DNA of 64,000 nucleotides, taken from contig NZ_JAOTPO010000004.1 in NCBI RefSeq assembly GCF_029028005.1, forward strand, positions 186,001 through 250,000. Direction: 5' to 3'. Below are positions 27,795 to 36,940 of the stretch, one piece after another. Source of the DNA: Alkalihalobacterium chitinilyticum (GTDB lineage Bacteria; Bacillota; Bacilli; Bacillales; Bacillaceae_F). The number at the start of each line of letters is the position of its first letter. The stretch's first letter is position 1. The translations under genes were made by a program, and so were the position numbers. The notes below the pieces were generated by a model. It was not told where the DNA came from. It saw nothing but the letters and a program-made list of their open reading frames with translations, and made no database searches.

Positions 27795-28424
27795 CTAGTC
27801 AGCAAAGAGATGTCTTCCTATCGTTAGCTTCGGTGTTGTATTATTAAAAATCCACTGAGATGTTGCTATTCGGGGATTATAATAATAAGTAGATCCATAA
27901 GTAGGGTCCCACCCTAACCAAGCATCCTTCACCGCTCGATACGCAATATAAGTTGGAGTCAGATCATATTGACCGTCTTGGACTGCTGTAAATGCATTTC
28001 TCTGATAGATGACACCTTCAACTGTTGAAGGAAATTCTGAGGAGTGCAAGCGGTTTTTGATAACAGCCGCAACAGCCACTTGACCTTTGTACGCTTCTCC
28101 ACGTGCTTCTCCGTGAACAATTTTAGCCATCTTCTCAATTTCCATTAGTCGATGCAATGTTCTCGGACCTGCGATTCCATCAACAGAAAGTCGAAAGTCT
28201 TGTTGCAGTTGGAGAACGGCATTCTCGGTTAAAGTTCCATAGTAGCCTGTTGGAGCGACATGGAGATAACCCAATTGCACTAGCTTTTCTTGCAATTGAA
28301 ATACTTGTTGACTTCGATCTTCTTTTTGCAGCGTGAATTCATAGGCCTGGGACTCCTTAGGGAACAGTGACACGATCAATAGACAAACGAACACAGGAAG
28401 AAAAAGTTTGGCTTTTTTTAACAT
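27795..28424 (-). CDS. SleB/CwlJ-family cell-wall hydrolase with peptidoglycan-binding domain
   Basis: The 209-residue exported enzyme has a signal peptide (KLFLPVFVCLLIVSLFPKESQA), a PG_binding_1 domain at about residues 37-92 (VFQLQEKLVQLGYLHVAPTGYYG, VDGIAGPRTLHRL), and a Hydrolase_2 domain (MAKIVHGEARGEAYKGQVAVAAVIKNRL, with the catalytic Glu in GEARGE). Such enzymes degrade muramic-lactam cortex during germination. Size and order resemble B. subtilis YkvT rather than the longer SleB. AAAGGAGGTGG precedes the start. It suits the germination operon found upstream in the window. Confidence 0.88.
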   Translation of the reverse strand: MLKKAKLFLPVFVCLLIVSLFPKESQAYEFTLQKEDRSQQVFQLQEKLVQLGYLHVAPTGYYGTLTENAVLQLQQDFRLSVDGIAGPRTLHRLMEIEKMAKIVHGEARGEAYKGQVAVAAVIKNRLHSSEFPSTVEGVIYQRNAFTAVQDGQYDLTPTYIAYRAVKDAWLGWDPTYGSTYYYNPRIATSQWIFNNTTPKLTIGRHLFAD

Positions 28425-28576
28425 ATAACCACCTCCTTTTCATCCATTCAAACATGAAAATAGCTTTTTTAAAATAAAATTCTATTAATTCAGGAATATC
28501 CTCCTGTAAAGTTCAGAATATAGCACTAGAGAAAAACGTAATACTAGTAGTTATAATATCCTTGATTTCATACATT

Positions 28577-29821
28577 TTATCTCATATAAACAACTGGAGT
28601 ACGAATTAAATAGACAATAATCAAAGCGGTCCCAATCGCAGATCCTAAAAAGATGAAGTGTACAGGTATAAATTCAGCTAAGGCACCGACTCCAAAAAAG
28701 GCAAACGGTACAGCTAATTTCATCAACATTGACGAAGTGCCCGCAACTCTTCCTAATAAATGGTTCGGCGTCGTTTCTTGACGCAATGTAAAATAGTGAA
28801 TATTCATTAAACCTCCACTTAATCCGTTACAAAACATTCCTGCAACCAGCCAATACCAATCTAATGAAAAGAATAATAGGAAATATCCCAAACTTTGAAT
28901 AGCTAACGACCAAATAAACAACTGCCCCCGCGTAAACCAACGCGTCATCTTTTTAGCCACAGTTGCCGCAACCAGCCCGCCAATCGCTGTACTTGCCAAA
29001 ATAATCCCCAACTTCGTTTCGATGACATTCATAACATCTAGTGCAAAAAAGATAAAGACAGAAAGAGTTGCAGCCGATGTAATATTGCTCAGCAACACCA
29101 TGATCGTCAAATTCCATAATTCTTTATTTTCAATCAGGGAGTACCAACCTTCTTTCATTTCTTCAATCATACTCGTTTTCTTTTGATCCTCTTCCTTCTT
29201 TATGAATGGCAACTTCAGTAGTGATATAAATAATAGCAATACAAGCAAACCAAATGCCGTAATCGTTAACCCGTAAATGTTATTCAACACCAAGAGCACC
29301 ATACCGGCCAACGCTGGGCCAATGAGTCCGACAAACGTGTACAAAAATGATATGACCGAATTAGCAGATGTTAACTGCTCCTTGTCAACAATGAGCGGTA
29401 ACACACTATGATAAGCATTGCCAAACATGTAAGCTGACGTATATAAAATAAACCCAAGTACATATAAATGCCAAAGCTGAAGTTGAGAGGTTAAGAGTAA
29501 AACAATAATCGTCAGGATCATGACCATTTGTAAACCGACGGAACTTAGCAACACTTTTTTTCGATTGAAGCGATCAACGAGTACCCCGATAAAGACCGCC
29601 AACAGGAGGTTCGGTAAAAATTCAATCGCCCGCATCGTCCCCATCGCAAAAGCCGACCTCGTTAATTCGTAAATCATAATCGGTAATGCCATTGTAAAAA
29701 TAGAAAACGTTAAATTTGAAACAGAAGTACCCCAAATTAGCAATAGAAACTGTTTATTTCTCCAGATGGAGCTATTGTTATTCAAGGCTTCTTCAGATTT
29801 TCTTTCTAGAACAGCTTTCAT
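28577..29821 (-). CDS. MFS transporter, probable drug or metabolite exporter
   Basis: The 414-residue protein has 12 spans. Typical MFS loop 2-3 motif appears as VFIGVLVDRFNRKKVLLSS near residue 80. It resembles EntS/macrolide-efflux type exporters (MFS_3). The ATG follows AAAGGTG. It is divergently transcribed from an SgrR-like regulator with 126 bases between the starts, so the regulator probably controls it. Substrate is unknown; sugar-phosphate-stress or oligopeptide-linked export are possibilities from the regulator type. Confidence 0.85.
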   Translation of the reverse strand: MKAVLERKSEEALNNNSSIWRNKQFLLLIWGTSVSNLTFSIFTMALPIMIYELTRSAFAMGTMRAIEFLPNLLLAVFIGVLVDRFNRKKVLLSSVGLQMVMILTIIVLLLTSQLQLWHLYVLGFILYTSAYMFGNAYHSVLPLIVDKEQLTSANSVISFLYTFVGLIGPALAGMVLLVLNNIYGLTITAFGLLVLLLFISLLKLPFIKKEEDQKKTSMIEEMKEGWYSLIENKELWNLTIMVLLSNITSAATLSVFIFFALDVMNVIETKLGIILASTAIGGLVAATVAKKMTRWFTRGQLFIWSLAIQSLGYFLLFFSLDWYWLVAGMFCNGLSGGLMNIHYFTLRQETTPNHLLGRVAGTSSMLMKLAVPFAFFGVGALAEFIPVHFIFLGSAIGTALIIVYLIRTPVVYMR

Positions 29822-29947
29822 TGTTTATCACACCTTTTCCCTCTTAATCTTAATTTTTCAAATGTTTAGTGATAGTTTATCTGGTAAAAAGGTGTCTAAA
29901 AAGTGTACAATTCAATTAAACTAGTTCACCTTTTAAGGATGATGTCT

Positions 29948-31744
29948 ATGAAATTGACGGAGCACTATTTACAATTACGTGAAGCACTTGCGGCTGTTGA
30001 TGATTATCAAGCCATCCAAATCACAATCGAGGAATTAGCTGAAATTCTTCATTGTACACCCAGATACGTCAAACGATTAATAAAGGAAATGAAAAGCAAC
30101 GGCTGGCTTGAATGGGAAGTTTCTTACGGGAGAGGAAAACGACCGACACTTACTTTTTTAAAAAGTAAGGATGCAGTAACGTTTGAAGTGTCTAAATTAC
30201 ATATTGAAACTGGAGCCTATAAAGAGGGACTGCAATTATTACATACGTTAAATTCCTTTTATCAACAAAAGTTAAATGAGTGGATCCAGGAGCAATTTGG
30301 ATATATTGAGCATAGAAACAGTGAGGAACAACTAGACATTTTACGCTATCCGTTTTACCATGCCATTCATCATTTAGATCCTGCCCACTTGAAGTCCATT
30401 CACGAAAATCATTTAGCGGACCATATTTTTGATACGTTATTAACTTTCAATCCACGTTCAAGTGCAGTGGAACCTCACCTCGCTCACCATTGGGAAGTCG
30501 ATGATACTGGCAAGGTTTGGACCTTTTATTTACGAAAAGGTGTTCTTTTTCAACATGGTAGAGAATTAACGGCAGACGATGTAAAAGCAACCTTTGAACG
30601 TCTAATAGAAACTCCTTTTCACAATAAATGGATGATTCGTCATATTAAAGAGATTCGTCTTATAAAAAAATATGTCGTTCAATTTATCCTTGATCGACCT
30701 GAATATTTATTTCCTAACGCATTATGCAATAAACAACTGTCGATTATCCCAATGGAAGTGTATAACGAAAATCCTGAACAGTTTACGAAACTTCCGATCG
30801 GCTCTGGTCCTTTTAAACTTACAAAACATGATGATTCCATGCTTCGCCTTGATGCACATTCCTCCTACTTTCAAGGTCGGCCGCATTTAGACCGTGTGGA
30901 AATTATTACGCTATTACAAATGAATGAACAAGAGCATCATCCATTTTTTCATTATTTTAACCAAGTGACAGATAAAGACCAACCGATGGCCTGGAAGGAA
31001 ATTGAGCATCCGGAAGAAGGCGCTACTTACTTAAGCTTTAATTTATTTAAAAGTGGAGTTCATCAAAATAAGAAAATAAGAGAAGCCATTCGCTGTTCCA
31101 TCAACCGTGATCAAATGTGCCGAGATTTATTAGGTGAACGTTACTTCCCTGCAGATAGCCAACTGATTCACATAACAGAGAACACATATAATAATCCATA
31201 TGATCCAGCAAAGGCAAAGCGATTATTAAAAGAAGCTGGATACAACGGGGAGAAAATCACCCTTTATGCCACACAGTTGCGTAAAAATGCCCACCTAAAA
31301 AAAGAAGCCCTATGGCTAAAAGATCACCTAGAAAACAGCGGGCTCGTTGTCGAAGTTCATGTTGTTCCTATCGATGAACTCATTAGAAAAGAAACACTAG
31401 CCGAAGCGGACATCATTCTAGCTGGAATGGCATTAGGAATGGATATTCAATACTCCTTGTTAAGGTTTTTTCAACTACCAGGCAGTTTTATAAAAGCATT
31501 ACTTGGACCTGAATTATCGATGACATTCCAAAAAGAATTAGTCCACATTCAGCATGAACCCAATTCTCTCACGCGCTACCAACTATTAATAGATCTTGAA
31601 CAACTTCTAAAAGATGAAATCACCTATATCCCATTGTTTCATCGCAGCCACCATGTCCAAGTGAATCAAGCATCGCCACTTTCAGGCGTCACCCTCGAAT
31701 CATACGGAAAAGTAAGCTACAAAAAATTATGGTTCAAAACTTAA
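29948..31744 (+). CDS. SgrR-family regulator: HTH fused to a peptide-binding-protein domain
   Basis: The 598-residue protein starts with an SgrR_N winged helix (IQITIEELAEILHCTPRYVKRLIKEMKSNGWLEW, about residues 20-55), then a region beginning near residue 130 that matches family-5 extracellular solute-binding proteins (DTLLTFNPRSSAVEPHLAHHWEVDD, VKATFERLIETPFHNKW). There is no signal peptide, so it acts in the cytoplasm as a ligand-sensing activator. ATG 29948 is chosen because AAGGATG lies upstream; a longer GTG frame lacks a site. The divergent MFS gene is the likely target. Confidence 0.85.
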   Translation: MKLTEHYLQLREALAAVDDYQAIQITIEELAEILHCTPRYVKRLIKEMKSNGWLEWEVSYGRGKRPTLTFLKSKDAVTFEVSKLHIETGAYKEGLQLLHTLNSFYQQKLNEWIQEQFGYIEHRNSEEQLDILRYPFYHAIHHLDPAHLKSIHENHLADHIFDTLLTFNPRSSAVEPHLAHHWEVDDTGKVWTFYLRKGVLFQHGRELTADDVKATFERLIETPFHNKWMIRHIKEIRLIKKYVVQFILDRPEYLFPNALCNKQLSIIPMEVYNENPEQFTKLPIGSGPFKLTKHDDSMLRLDAHSSYFQGRPHLDRVEIITLLQMNEQEHHPFFHYFNQVTDKDQPMAWKEIEHPEEGATYLSFNLFKSGVHQNKKIREAIRCSINRDQMCRDLLGERYFPADSQLIHITENTYNNPYDPAKAKRLLKEAGYNGEKITLYATQLRKNAHLKKEALWLKDHLENSGLVVEVHVVPIDELIRKETLAEADIILAGMALGMDIQYSLLRFFQLPGSFIKALLGPELSMTFQKELVHIQHEPNSLTRYQLLIDLEQLLKDEITYIPLFHRSHHVQVNQASPLSGVTLESYGKVSYKKLWFKT

Positions 31745-31758
31745 CCAAATCTTTTTAT

Positions 31759-31806
31759 GGTGCCAGGCACCTTTAGCACAGCAGTGAACTAAAGGTGCCT
31801 GGCACC
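31759..31806. repeat. GGTGCCAGGCACC palindrome, copy 4
   Basis: An 18-bp perfect stem (GGTGCCAGGCACCTTTAG with its complement) and a 12-base loop holding CACAGCAGTG. It lies between the ends of the convergent SgrR-like and SDR genes and could terminate both. Confidence 0.85.
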
Positions 31807-31820
31807 GCAAATATTTTGGT

Positions 31821-32573
31821 TTATTCTTCGTAGATCATCTTTCTTGTCATTCCGCCATCGACGATTAAGTTCATGCCTGTTACGAAATCGTTATCAGCAG
31901 CGGTTAGATACATACATGCTTTAGCTACATCATTTGGTTTGCCGACGCGCTTGGCAAAGTGTTGTTGATGGTCAACCTCACGTAACTCGCTATAATTACC
32001 GGTTTCAATCCAGCCTGGAGAAACCGCATTTACTGTAATGTTATACTCACTCAATGACGCCGCAAGAGCATGTGTCAAAGCAACAATGCCTCCTTTAGAA
32101 GCAGCGTAAGCCTCTGAATGAGGTTCTGACATTATCGCACGAGTCGATGCAATATTAACAATTGCTCCGCCCCCTTCATTCTCACGCATCACTTTCGAAG
32201 CTTCCTTCGAACATAAGAACGTACTTCGAACATTCGTGTTCATCACCCGATCCCAATCGTCCACTGAACATTCAAGCAATGGTTTAAACTCACTGATTCC
32301 TGCATTGTTAATGAGCACATTAATCGTTCCGTATGTACTTCTCGTTAGCTCGACTAGGTGAATAATATCTTTTTCTTGTGTTACATCTGTTCTAACAAAA
32401 CAAACATCATGACCCTCCGCTCTCCATTCACTCGCCACCTGTTCACCTCGAACTTCATCCATATCAGCTAAAACAACGGCACATCCATTTTCCCCATATG
32501 CTCTTGCTACTGCTCGTCCGATTCCATTGGCCGCACCTGTGACGATAACGACATCTTTTTTGAGTTTATTCAT
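31821..32573 (-). CDS. Short-chain dehydrogenase/reductase
   Basis: The 250-residue classical SDR has the cofactor motif VTGAANGIGRAVA near residue 10, NNAG near residue 86, and the catalytic Ser-Tyr-Lys set: IVNIAST (Ser near 139) and YAASKGG (Tyr near 152). The C-terminal part AVSPGWIETGNY and GMNLIVDGGMTRKMIYEE is typical of glucose/ribitol-dehydrogenase-like enzymes. Asp at the end of the second strand (ADMDEVR) favours NAD(H). Substrate unknown. ATG 32573 is placed by AAGGAG upstream; an upstream GTG overlaps it. Confidence 0.88.
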   Translation of the reverse strand: MNKLKKDVVIVTGAANGIGRAVARAYGENGCAVVLADMDEVRGEQVASEWRAEGHDVCFVRTDVTQEKDIIHLVELTRSTYGTINVLINNAGISEFKPLLECSVDDWDRVMNTNVRSTFLCSKEASKVMRENEGGGAIVNIASTRAIMSEPHSEAYAASKGGIVALTHALAASLSEYNITVNAVSPGWIETGNYSELREVDHQQHFAKRVGKPNDVAKACMYLTAADNDFVTGMNLIVDGGMTRKMIYEE

Positions 32574-32754
32574 CAATGACACTCCTTTTCCTTTATTATC
32601 TTATAAATATCATGATTTCTGCTCGTTTTCTTTCTCATATGTAGCTACTTCTCACTCTTGAACGTCAAGCAATCAGATTTACCAATACTTAGTATAATAC
32701 ATAAAAATCTTCTGCTTTCACAAAATATAGTGATGAAGATTGGGGGTGAATGAA

Positions 32755-32934
32755 ATGGATCAAAAACGAGTGAAACAAATTCTTTCTTCTTCTGCTGACA
32801 TCGACGTTAAATATAACGGAGCTTCTGTATGGATTGATGAATTAAAAGAAGACGGAAAAACAGCAACTGTTCATTTAAGAGGACCGATGGAAGAACGTTC
32901 AGATGTTGATATTTCTGAATTAGTGGAAGATTAA
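32755..32934 (+). CDS. sspH: Small acid-soluble spore protein, class H
   Basis: This 59-residue protein matches the SspH family: a helical start QKRVKQILSSSADIDVKYNG, then ASVWIDELKEDGKTATVHL and an acidic end VDISELVED. It is made in the forespore and kept in the spore core. The ATG at 32755 follows GGGGGTGA. A hairpin terminator lies 48 bases downstream. Confidence 0.88.
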   Translation: MDQKRVKQILSSSADIDVKYNGASVWIDELKEDGKTATVHLRGPMEERSDVDISELVED

Positions 32935-32981
32935 TTTTTAATAAAGATGAAGTTGCCCTAATACTTGCAGTACAGAAGAAA

Positions 32982-33012
32982 AGAGCCTGTTTGATCCAAT
33001 AAATCAGGCTCT
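32982..33012 (+). terminator. Hairpin terminator after sspH
   Basis: AGAGCCTG pairs with CAGGCTCT around 15 bases. The following CATTGTGTTG is only moderately T-rich. Confidence 0.55.
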
Positions 33013-33122
33013 CATTGTGTTGCGCATGTTCTATTTCATTTAGTTACTATTTCACTCACCTATTAAAATTACTTTTCACAACTAGCTCATGTTCATTCTT
33101 TTCCCAGACTACCTACTACCTC

Positions 33123-33875
33123 TTACTGTTGCCATGCCAATTGCTCATCTTCTTGCAGCTGTAATGCCGCTTTGTCCGCAATAATCGTGACATCATGGTG
33201 GCGCTTCAAGACTGAAGCTGGAAAGTCTTCAGACACTTCCCCATTCAAAAGTCTTTGCATTGCTGTTGCTTTTTGTTCTCCAGACACTAATAAAATAATC
33301 TGCTTACTCTCTAAAATGGTCTCAATACCCATTGTAATGGCTTGCGTGGGCACTTCTTTTATACTTTCGAAAAAGCGAGCATTCGCCTCACGAGTTGTAC
33401 AATCCAAATCGACCACATGTGTTCTCGAGGAAAATGGGGTACCTGGTTCATTAAAGCCAATATGCCCATTATGACCGAGCCCCAATATTTGCAAATCAAT
33501 GCCCCCAGCCTCTTTAATCAATTGCTCATAGCGCTGACACTCCTGCTCTAACTGACTTGCCATCCCATTTGGAATATGATTTTTTCTCTTTGTAAAATTC
33601 ACTTTACTGAACAAGTGATGATCCATATAATATCGATAACTGTTTTTATCATGACCCCTTAAGCCCACATACTCATCCAAATTAAACGTTTTTACACGAG
33701 AAAAAGAAACTAACTTTTGTTTATATTCTTCAATTAACATCTCGTACAAACGTTCAGGCGTTGACCCAGTAGCCAGTCCAAGAACAGGAGAAGTTAATGA
33801 ATTTACTTTACTAACAATTAATTGACACGCATATTTGCTCATTTCTTCATGATTTTCCATGACTACCAATTTCAC
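33123..33875 (-). CDS. nagB: Glucosamine-6-phosphate deaminase
   Basis: The 250-residue enzyme converts glucosamine-6-phosphate to fructose-6-phosphate and ammonia. Diagnostic segments are LGLATGSTPERLYEML near residue 33, VKTFNLDEYVGL (catalytic Asp) near residue 62, LGLGHNGHIGFNEPGTPF near residue 132 and ITMGIETILESK. It begins five bases after nagA and completes amino-sugar catabolism with it. Confidence 0.95.
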   Translation of the reverse strand: MKLVVMENHEEMSKYACQLIVSKVNSLTSPVLGLATGSTPERLYEMLIEEYKQKLVSFSRVKTFNLDEYVGLRGHDKNSYRYYMDHHLFSKVNFTKRKNHIPNGMASQLEQECQRYEQLIKEAGGIDLQILGLGHNGHIGFNEPGTPFSSRTHVVDLDCTTREANARFFESIKEVPTQAITMGIETILESKQIILLVSGEQKATAMQRLLNGEVSEDFPASVLKRHHDVTIIADKAALQLQEDEQLAWQQ

Positions 33876-33880
33876 TTATC

Positions 33881-35050
33881 TCACCTCCTGTAAGCAATTT
33901 TTCCTTGGCAGACCGTGTAATGAATATTTAAGTCTTCATCCACTAATAAAATATCTGCATCCTTTCCAACAGCTAAGCTTCCCTTTCGATCATCAAGCTT
34001 TAGTTGTTTTGCAGGATTGTAACTGGCCATTTTTATCAAGTCCTCCATTGACGCGCCTGTCATTTGCCGAATATTTTTAACAGCATCAATCATTCTTAAC
34101 ACACTGCCAGCTAATGTTCCATCTGCTAATTCAGCTTTATGTTCATCAACAGTCACCCTTTGGCCCCCTAAATCATAGTGGCCTGGTGCAAGACCTTTTG
34201 CTCGGATTGCATCCGTAATGAAGATTAACCGATCTGGTCCGATATTTTGATAGATAACCTCAATCATTTCTCGAGAAACATGAATACCGTCGGCGATTAA
34301 TTCACTTCGTAATTCCTTCTGTAAAAAAGCTGCACCAACTACACCAATATCTCGGTGATGAAGTCCAGTCATCGCATTACATAAATGGGCTACTTGATTT
34401 ACCCCTGCTCCCACGGCTTTTTTCATCTCAGCGAACCCTGCACCTGTATGCCCTGCCGATATATTTAATCCTTGAATTGATAAGTTTGTAATCAATTTAT
34501 GATCCTTGTCCTTCTCTGGTGCAAGCGTAACCGTTTTTATGTTATTTCCAGAAATCGCTTGCCACTTGTTGAACAATTCAATCGATGGCCGTGCCACAAA
34601 CTCTGCTGGTTGAGCTCCTGCTTTATTTTTTTCTATAAAAGGTCCCTCTAAATGCACACCTAGTAATTCGGCACTGTTTACTTTATTGTTATAGTCGGAA
34701 ACATTCGCTAAAGCCCTCTCAATGTTATCAGTCGATTGAGTAATGGTTGTCGCCAAAAAACTAGTCGTCCCTTCTTCTGGCAACTTACTTGCTATTCTAT
34801 CAAGTGCCTCAGGAGTAGCATCCATCACATCGGCTCCGTGGGTTCCATGGATATGCCCGTCAATGAACCCTGGAATAACTTGTAAACCGTCTCCATCTAT
34901 CGTAAGCTCTTTTGGGAATACCTCTTGAAGTCTGTTTCCTTTTTCGATTGCATCAATCGTTTTTCCTTTTACGAGCAAACAGCCCTTCTCTATAACACCC
35001 ATTTCTGTATATAGACGAACATTTTTTATAAGAATGGTATGATCATTCAA
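33881..35050 (-). CDS. nagA: N-acetylglucosamine-6-phosphate deacetylase
   Basis: The 389-residue metal-dependent amidohydrolase removes acetate from GlcNAc-6-P. It shows VIPGFIDGHIHGTHG near residue 58, HLEGPFI near residue 132 with the metal Glu, SAGHTGAGF near residue 198, HLCNAMTGLHHRD near residue 222 and ITDAIRAKG (catalytic Asp) near residue 277. Upstream AGGAGTGGAGG provides the ribosome site. It leads nagA-nagB. No NagR-type repressor gene lies in the window. Confidence 0.95.
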   Translation of the reverse strand: MNDHTILIKNVRLYTEMGVIEKGCLLVKGKTIDAIEKGNRLQEVFPKELTIDGDGLQVIPGFIDGHIHGTHGADVMDATPEALDRIASKLPEEGTTSFLATTITQSTDNIERALANVSDYNNKVNSAELLGVHLEGPFIEKNKAGAQPAEFVARPSIELFNKWQAISGNNIKTVTLAPEKDKDHKLITNLSIQGLNISAGHTGAGFAEMKKAVGAGVNQVAHLCNAMTGLHHRDIGVVGAAFLQKELRSELIADGIHVSREMIEVIYQNIGPDRLIFITDAIRAKGLAPGHYDLGGQRVTVDEHKAELADGTLAGSVLRMIDAVKNIRQMTGASMEDLIKMASYNPAKQLKLDDRKGSLAVGKDADILLVDEDLNIHYTVCQGKIAYRR

Positions 35051-35094
35051 AGCCCTCCACTCCTCTCAGCTCTTGGTTTGTCTTTGTGCCATAC

Positions 35095-35115
35095 TTTGAC
35101 GTTCGTTCAGTCAAA
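35095..35115. promoter_or_regulatory. Inverted repeat upstream of nagA, candidate operator
   Basis: TTTGAC, nine bases, GTCAAA, centred about 55 bases before the nagA start. It does not fit the cre or known NagR consensus, so its role is open. Confidence 0.35.
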
Positions 35116-35234
35116 TCCTCTATCCGTAAACAAAAAACATCTTTGTAATATATTCAAAAGATACTCACTTATAGGCATTGGCCGTTTCAAATCGCAGCTC
35201 AAAACATAGGTATATGTCTAAGAGAGGCAGGTGA

Positions 35235-35543
35235 ATGAATGCTATGTATTACAATTACTCAAATTACCGGAACCATGTTTTACCACCAGGTTATTATATC
35301 CATTCTAATCAATTAAAAGAAACGATGAAAACCACACAACCAACTTATTCTATTAATTTTGAACCCATATTTTTTGATCATTTGATGCTGCATCTAAATG
35401 AACGGCTCCAAGTCACAACCATTAATGAAAAGTTAGTAGGTGAATTAACAGGTGTAGCTGTTGATCATCTACAGCTGACGATTAATGACATCGATTATCA
35501 TATTCGATATGAACATATTATTTATTTTAGATTAGCTGATTAA
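35235..35543 (+). CDS. DUF2642 protein, probable spore-associated
   Basis: The 102-residue protein has a Tyr/Asn-rich N-terminus (MNAMYYNYSNYRNHVLPPGY) and a C-terminal beta-rich domain (DHLMLHLNERLQVTTINEKL, LTGVAVDHLQLTINDIDYHI) typical of DUF2642 proteins of Bacillus, several of which are linked to spore coat or sporulation. AGAGAGGCAGGTGA precedes the ATG. Sequence composition of the N-terminus is like coat proteins; the role is inferred. Confidence 0.7.
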   Translation: MNAMYYNYSNYRNHVLPPGYYIHSNQLKETMKTTQPTYSINFEPIFFDHLMLHLNERLQVTTINEKLVGELTGVAVDHLQLTINDIDYHIRYEHIIYFRLAD

Positions 35544-35550
35544 TAATAAA

Positions 35551-35580
35551 AAGGTTACTGTTTTCCTTCACAGTAACCTT
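35551..35580. terminator. Bidirectional hairpin after the DUF2642 gene
   Basis: AAGGTTACTG pairs with CAGTAACCTT around eight to ten bases. On the minus strand it is followed by TTTTTATTATT; on the plus strand an A-run precedes it. Confidence 0.6.
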
Positions 35581-35604
35581 GCTAACGATTCTCTTTTACC
35601 TTTT

Positions 35605-35797
35605 AATAAAGTGAAACTTTATTCAGTGGGGGGTTTCCTTCTTCCCCCACTGAATATTAGTTGAACCAATCGGGTTGTTACTGAGGCCCACACGATGTGG
35701 GTCACACAGACGTTGCCACAGGACGTGGCGAACTTAGTCTGTGTTCAATCATCTCCCACTTATCCTTTATAGCGTCGTCAAAGTCTTGAAGTGGGAG
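35605..35797 (-). ncRNA. Five-hairpin structured element, candidate solitary transposon-derived RNA
   Basis: Hairpins are, in minus-strand order: CTCCCACTT/AAGTGGGAG (35753-35797); a two-part stem closed by ACACAGAC/GTCTGTGT with inner GCCAC/GTGGC (35704-35744); CCCACA/TGTGGG (35687-35701); ATTCAGTGGGGG/CCCCCACTGAAT (35621-35655); and AATAAAGT/ACTTTATT (35605-35623). No open frame covers it. The dense hairpins and a terminal palindrome resemble the right end and guide RNA (omega RNA) of IS200/IS605-type tnpB elements, but no tnpA or tnpB is present. Confidence 0.5.
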
Positions 35798-35809
35798 TCT
35801 TAGCGCCAG

Positions 35810-36805
35810 TTAAACGGGATAAACCACACTGGCCAACCAATAAAAATAAGGAATACCGACAATTAAATTAAACGGCAGCGTCAGCCCAAGTGCCGATCCA
35901 ATGTATACTCCTGAATTCGCTTCCGGGATCGCTTGACCGACTGCGGCAGGGGCTGCAATATACGAAGCACTTCCCGTTAAAAACGCAAGAACAACGGCTC
36001 CCCCCAATGATAGTCCGATGAAATAACCGGCTAATACACCTAACGTTCCACCTACTACAGGAAGAATAAAGGCAAAAAGGAATGAAGTCGGCTTTACATT
36101 TTTTAGTTGACGAATACTTTGCGTTGCCACCATCCCCATATGAAGTAAGAAGATACATAGGATCCCATAAAACAAATCACCAAATAACGGTCGAATTTGC
36201 ACGAGTCCGTCTGTATGAGCAACATACCCGATAAAAATCCCGCCTAATAACAGGAATATACTTTTACCGAAGAAAGCTTCCTTTATGACATGCTTTAAAC
36301 TAGCATCCGGATTTTCGTCTGCTCCATTTTGCTTTTGAGTAAATACCTTATAGAGAACGATTGCTAAAATGATTGCAGGACCTTCCATAATGACAAGAAT
36401 CGCCGACATATACGCTTCATAATAAACACCGACCTTCTCTAAGAAAGCAATACCTGCTATGAACGTCACTGCACTCACCGAACCATAATGGGCGGATATA
36501 GCAAAAGAATCGGTTAATGAAAACTTGAAGAGTCCTTTTACAGTAATAAAAGCTATCCCAAACATTATAATGCTCAGTACTATAGAAGTAATAATCGTTG
36601 GAAGCATGTCCATTAACGTTACATTTCGCAACTCGACTCCACCCTTAATTCCGATCGTAAGCAGAATAATCATCGTGTACCCTGTATAAAAGGCACCCGG
36701 CACTTTAAGGTCCGAGTTGACGATGACAGCAACAATACCAATAAGGAAAAATAAGATCATCGGAGATAATAAATTGGTATAGGCGATTTCATAAATTAAC
36801 TCCAT
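35810..36805 (-). CDS. SbtA-family sodium-dependent bicarbonate transporter
   Basis: The 331-residue protein has about ten spans and matches the SbtA (DUF897) permease family of cyanobacteria and other bacteria, which imports HCO3- with Na+. Family-like segments are VPGAFYTGYTMIILLTIGIKGG, SAHYGSVSAVTFIAG and GSASYIAAPAAVGQAIPEAN. The PII-like SbtB partner was not found beside it. Start ATG 36805 follows AGAGGTGG. With the carbonic anhydrase and SulP genes at 53-55 kb it could supply bicarbonate, useful at high pH; that link is inference. Confidence 0.85.
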   Translation of the reverse strand: MELIYEIAYTNLLSPMILFFLIGIVAVIVNSDLKVPGAFYTGYTMIILLTIGIKGGVELRNVTLMDMLPTIITSIVLSIIMFGIAFITVKGLFKFSLTDSFAISAHYGSVSAVTFIAGIAFLEKVGVYYEAYMSAILVIMEGPAIILAIVLYKVFTQKQNGADENPDASLKHVIKEAFFGKSIFLLLGGIFIGYVAHTDGLVQIRPLFGDLFYGILCIFLLHMGMVATQSIRQLKNVKPTSFLFAFILPVVGGTLGVLAGYFIGLSLGGAVVLAFLTGSASYIAAPAAVGQAIPEANSGVYIGSALGLTLPFNLIVGIPYFYWLASVVYPV

Positions 36806-36876
36806 ACGTTCCACCTCTAATCCCAACTTTTGTTATTCTATTAAAGTAACCCAATCTGTCTTAATGTATGAAAAAA

Positions 36877-36922
36877 CCTCACTGCACAGCTAAGTATTCA
36901 ATTGCAATTGCTGAGAGTGAGG
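36877..36922 (-). terminator. Intrinsic terminator after the molybdoenzyme gene
   Basis: On the minus strand CCTCACT (36916-36922) pairs with AGTGAGG (36877-36883) and is followed by six T. Confidence 0.75.
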
Positions 36923-36940
36923 CAGTGATACGTTCAAAAC

